A DNA stretch of 64,000 nucleotides from Chitinophaga sp. LS1 (lineage in GTDB: Bacteria > Bacteroidota > Bacteroidia > Chitinophagales > Chitinophagaceae), in the NCBI RefSeq assembly GCF_034274695.1, contig NZ_CP128362.1, positions 6,326,501 through 6,390,500 of the forward strand. Direction: 5' to 3'. Positions 62,760-64,000 of the stretch are shown piece by piece. Every line of letters starts with the position of its first letter. Position 1 is the first letter of the stretch. The position numbers and the translations under genes are program-made. Below the pieces are notes generated by a model. It saw only the letters and a program-made list of their open reading frames with translations, searched no databases and was not told where the DNA came from.

Positions 62760-62764
62760 AAAAC

Positions 62765-62794
62765 TGTGCGTAGTAGGTTCACCTGCTACGCACA
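62765..62794 (+). terminator. Terminator of the oxidoreductase gene
   Basis: TGTGCGTAGtAGG / CCTgCTACGCACA stem with TTCA loop. No T-run, so efficiency is uncertain. Confidence 0.6.
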
Positions 62795-62942
62795 CCCCTC
62801 CCCCTTATGCCATTGGCATTCAGCTTTCACAAAGTTCTAAAAATGGAAAACACAAGGGGGTAGGTACGCTTTACTGCGTAAATATCACATAACGTTCACC
62901 TGGCAATCATGGAGCATGTATTACCACCGGTGCTACACTATA

Positions 62943-62965
62943 AAAAGCAGCGCTACTTAAGCTGC
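62943..62965 (-). terminator. Terminator overlapping the GNAT stop
   Basis: GCAGC / GCTGC stem on the minus strand, then TTTTTATAG; the stop codon is in the loop. Confidence 0.6.
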
Positions 62966-63463
62966 ATTACCTGTACTCTCGCTTTCTGTATCAAGACTCA
63001 TAGACAAGTATACTGCATCGCTGATGGGATTGTCATAATAAGCGGCAATTGGTCTGAATCCCAGTCCGGTATAAAGGTCGATTGCACGGCGCATGTGCGC
63101 GAGGGTATCCAGCAAAATACGTTTATATCCCAGTCTGCGGCCAGCTTCGATGGCACTTGCTGCCAGGGCTTTCCCTACACCATGACCTTTGTAAGCATCT
63201 CTTACAAAGAGGCGTTTCATTTCACAGGTTGAATTTTCAAAAGCCCTTACGGCTACGCAACCCGCAGGCAGTCCATCTACCAGTGCTAAAAACAAACTAC
63301 CTTCTGGTGCTACATAAGCAGGTTCAGGCAGGTTACTCAATTCTTCTTCAAAACGCTGAAAGCTCAGATCCACACTCAGCCAGTTAGCATACTCTCTGAA
63401 TAGGCCTTTTACCTGATTCAGTCTTTTTACATCTTCCTTTGTTACTTCTACAATTTCCAACAT
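62957..63463 (-). CDS. GNAT family N-acetyltransferase
   Basis: 168 residues from the ATG at 63463; the upstream open stretch contains a terminator-like hairpin and is not coding. Typical GNAT features: FRE/EYANWLSVDL near the start, MKRLFVRDAYKGHGVGKALA (acetyl-CoA loop R/K-GHGVGKAL) and LYTGLGFRPIAAYYDNP near the end. Transfers acetyl groups to a small amine or peptide; the substrate is unknown. Stands alone. Confidence 0.92.
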   Translation of the reverse strand: MLEIVEVTKEDVKRLNQVKGLFREYANWLSVDLSFQRFEEELSNLPEPAYVAPEGSLFLALVDGLPAGCVAVRAFENSTCEMKRLFVRDAYKGHGVGKALAASAIEAGRRLGYKRILLDTLAHMRRAIDLYTGLGFRPIAAYYDNPISDAVYLSMSLDTESESTGNAA

Positions 63464-63494
63464 ACACTTCTTGGTTTGGTTACAAAAAATACAA

Positions 63495-63520
63495 AAGCCT
63501 CCTGAGGCATCAGAAGGCTT
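63495..63520 (-). terminator. Hairpin upstream of the GNAT gene
   Basis: AAGCCTtCTGA / TCAGgAGGCTT stem followed on the minus strand by TTGTATTTTTTG. It probably terminates the transcript from the MFS gene, or attenuates into GNAT. Confidence 0.6.
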
Positions 63521-63687
63521 GATATCTATTACTGTAAATTGATACTTTACAATTAACTCAACGTCAGCATCCTTTGCATCCACAAAGCCTTACTGCTCAC
63601 TTCCCTGTACAAATAGGGAGGGTAACAAATATAACAAAAAACAATTAAAAAAGAAAGAGTATGAAATAATTAATATGTAGATAATAT

Positions 63688-64000
63688 TTATTTTTTAGGT
63701 TTCACCAATAAGAGGGAACCCAATACCAGCAAAAACAATACGCCGATAAACACTTCCCAGTTCCATTTTTGTAAGGCGATACCTGTACTACTGCCCACCA
63801 GACTGGATCCCAGGTAATAGAACAACCAATATAAAGAAGTTGCCGTACTCTTCCCTTGCTTTGCCTGTTGTGATACCATTTTGCTCGCCATCGTGTGTGC
63901 ACCAAAGAAAGCAAAAGTGAAGATGCCAAGTCCTATAATTATCAAGCCGACACTTTTAGTCAGCAGGAACAATAATCCAGGTACCAGCAACAACATAAAC
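63688..64000 (-). CDS. MFS transporter, C-terminal part
   Basis: The last ~104 codons of a membrane transporter that begins outside the right edge. Three to four hydrophobic helices (LLLVPGLLFLLTKSVGLIII, IFTFAFFGAHTMASKMVSQQ, STATSLYWLFYYLGSSLVGS, VFIGVLFLLVLGSLLLV). GAHT and ATSLYWLFYYLGSS fit the YnfM/AraJ-like drug-efflux subgroup of the major facilitator family. Ends with KPKK. Confidence 0.85.
   Translation of the reverse strand, partial: FMLLLVPGLLFLLTKSVGLIIIGLGIFTFAFFGAHTMASKMVSQQAKQGKSTATSLYWLFYYLGSSLVGSSTGIALQKWNWEVFIGVLFLLVLGSLLLVKPKK

Overview
The window looks like a chromosomal segment of a Bacteroidota member of the Chitinophaga type. The signs are a SusC/RagA TonB-linked receptor, two proteins with C-terminal type IX secretion (T9SS) sorting tails (a GH18 chitinase and a pectate-lyase-like protein), Bacteroidota-restricted families (DUF2723, DUF5995, DUF4256, DUF2461) and promoters of the TTTG-N19/20-TAnnTTTG class. 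I see no IS element, prophage or CRISPR array.

Layout. 1-2538: 5' part of a SusC receptor. 3-18.9 kb: a mostly minus-strand run with a DUF2167 membrane protein, pyruvate formate-lyase and its activase (pflB, pflA), a carboxypeptidase-regulatory-like protein, a PhnB-type VOC protein, an amidohydrolase, DUF5995, a large DUF2723 membrane protein, a SAM hydroxide adenosyltransferase-like protein and an SDR. 19.1-22.6 kb: tRNA-Lys followed by an A/T-rich accessory patch bounded by a diverged direct repeat. It holds a broken metallopeptidase-like fragment, an orphan secreted protein and an M50-protease/TPR fusion. 22.9-25 kb: an epoxide-hydrolase-like protein and a TetR regulator with two matching operators. 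25-32.4 kb: a hypothetical protein, a polytopic membrane protein, a 7TMR-DISM histidine kinase, a NarL-type response regulator, a beta-barrel-like protein and a membrane-anchored papain-like protease. 33.5-35 kb: ArsR regulator, frameshifted SRPBCC gene and DUF4256. 35.1-37.7 kb: family 2A encapsulin shell with its cysteine desulfurase cargo. 38.5-45.2 kb: GH28, Ada-like repair protein, PhnA-like protein, a membrane AraC regulator and four decayed genes. 45.3-64 kb: chitinase, DUF72, TPR, DUF2461, class A beta-lactamase-like, DoxX, pectate lyase, sulfatase-maturase-type radical SAM, a tiny His/Gly-rich lipoprotein, two hydrolases, a VWA/AAA pair, TetR-SDR, a Gfo/Idh/MocA oxidoreductase, GNAT and a partial MFS gene.

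The most unusual feature is not a protein family. At least nine genes (DUF2167, the carboxypeptidase-regulatory-like protein, VOC, the 136-residue protein, the amidohydrolase, DUF5995, DUF2723, the histidine kinase and the SRPBCC gene) have a 3' end, including the stop codon, that is repeated in degenerate tandem copies just downstream. Unit size is characteristic of each gene (about 17 to 101 bp). Some copies still spell the same C-terminal peptide, and in the amidohydrolase array the copies decay with distance from the stop. I know of no named element that matches this. The encapsulin pair and the tRNA-Lys patch are the next most interesting regions. All calls rest on reading the sequence; no database search was possible.
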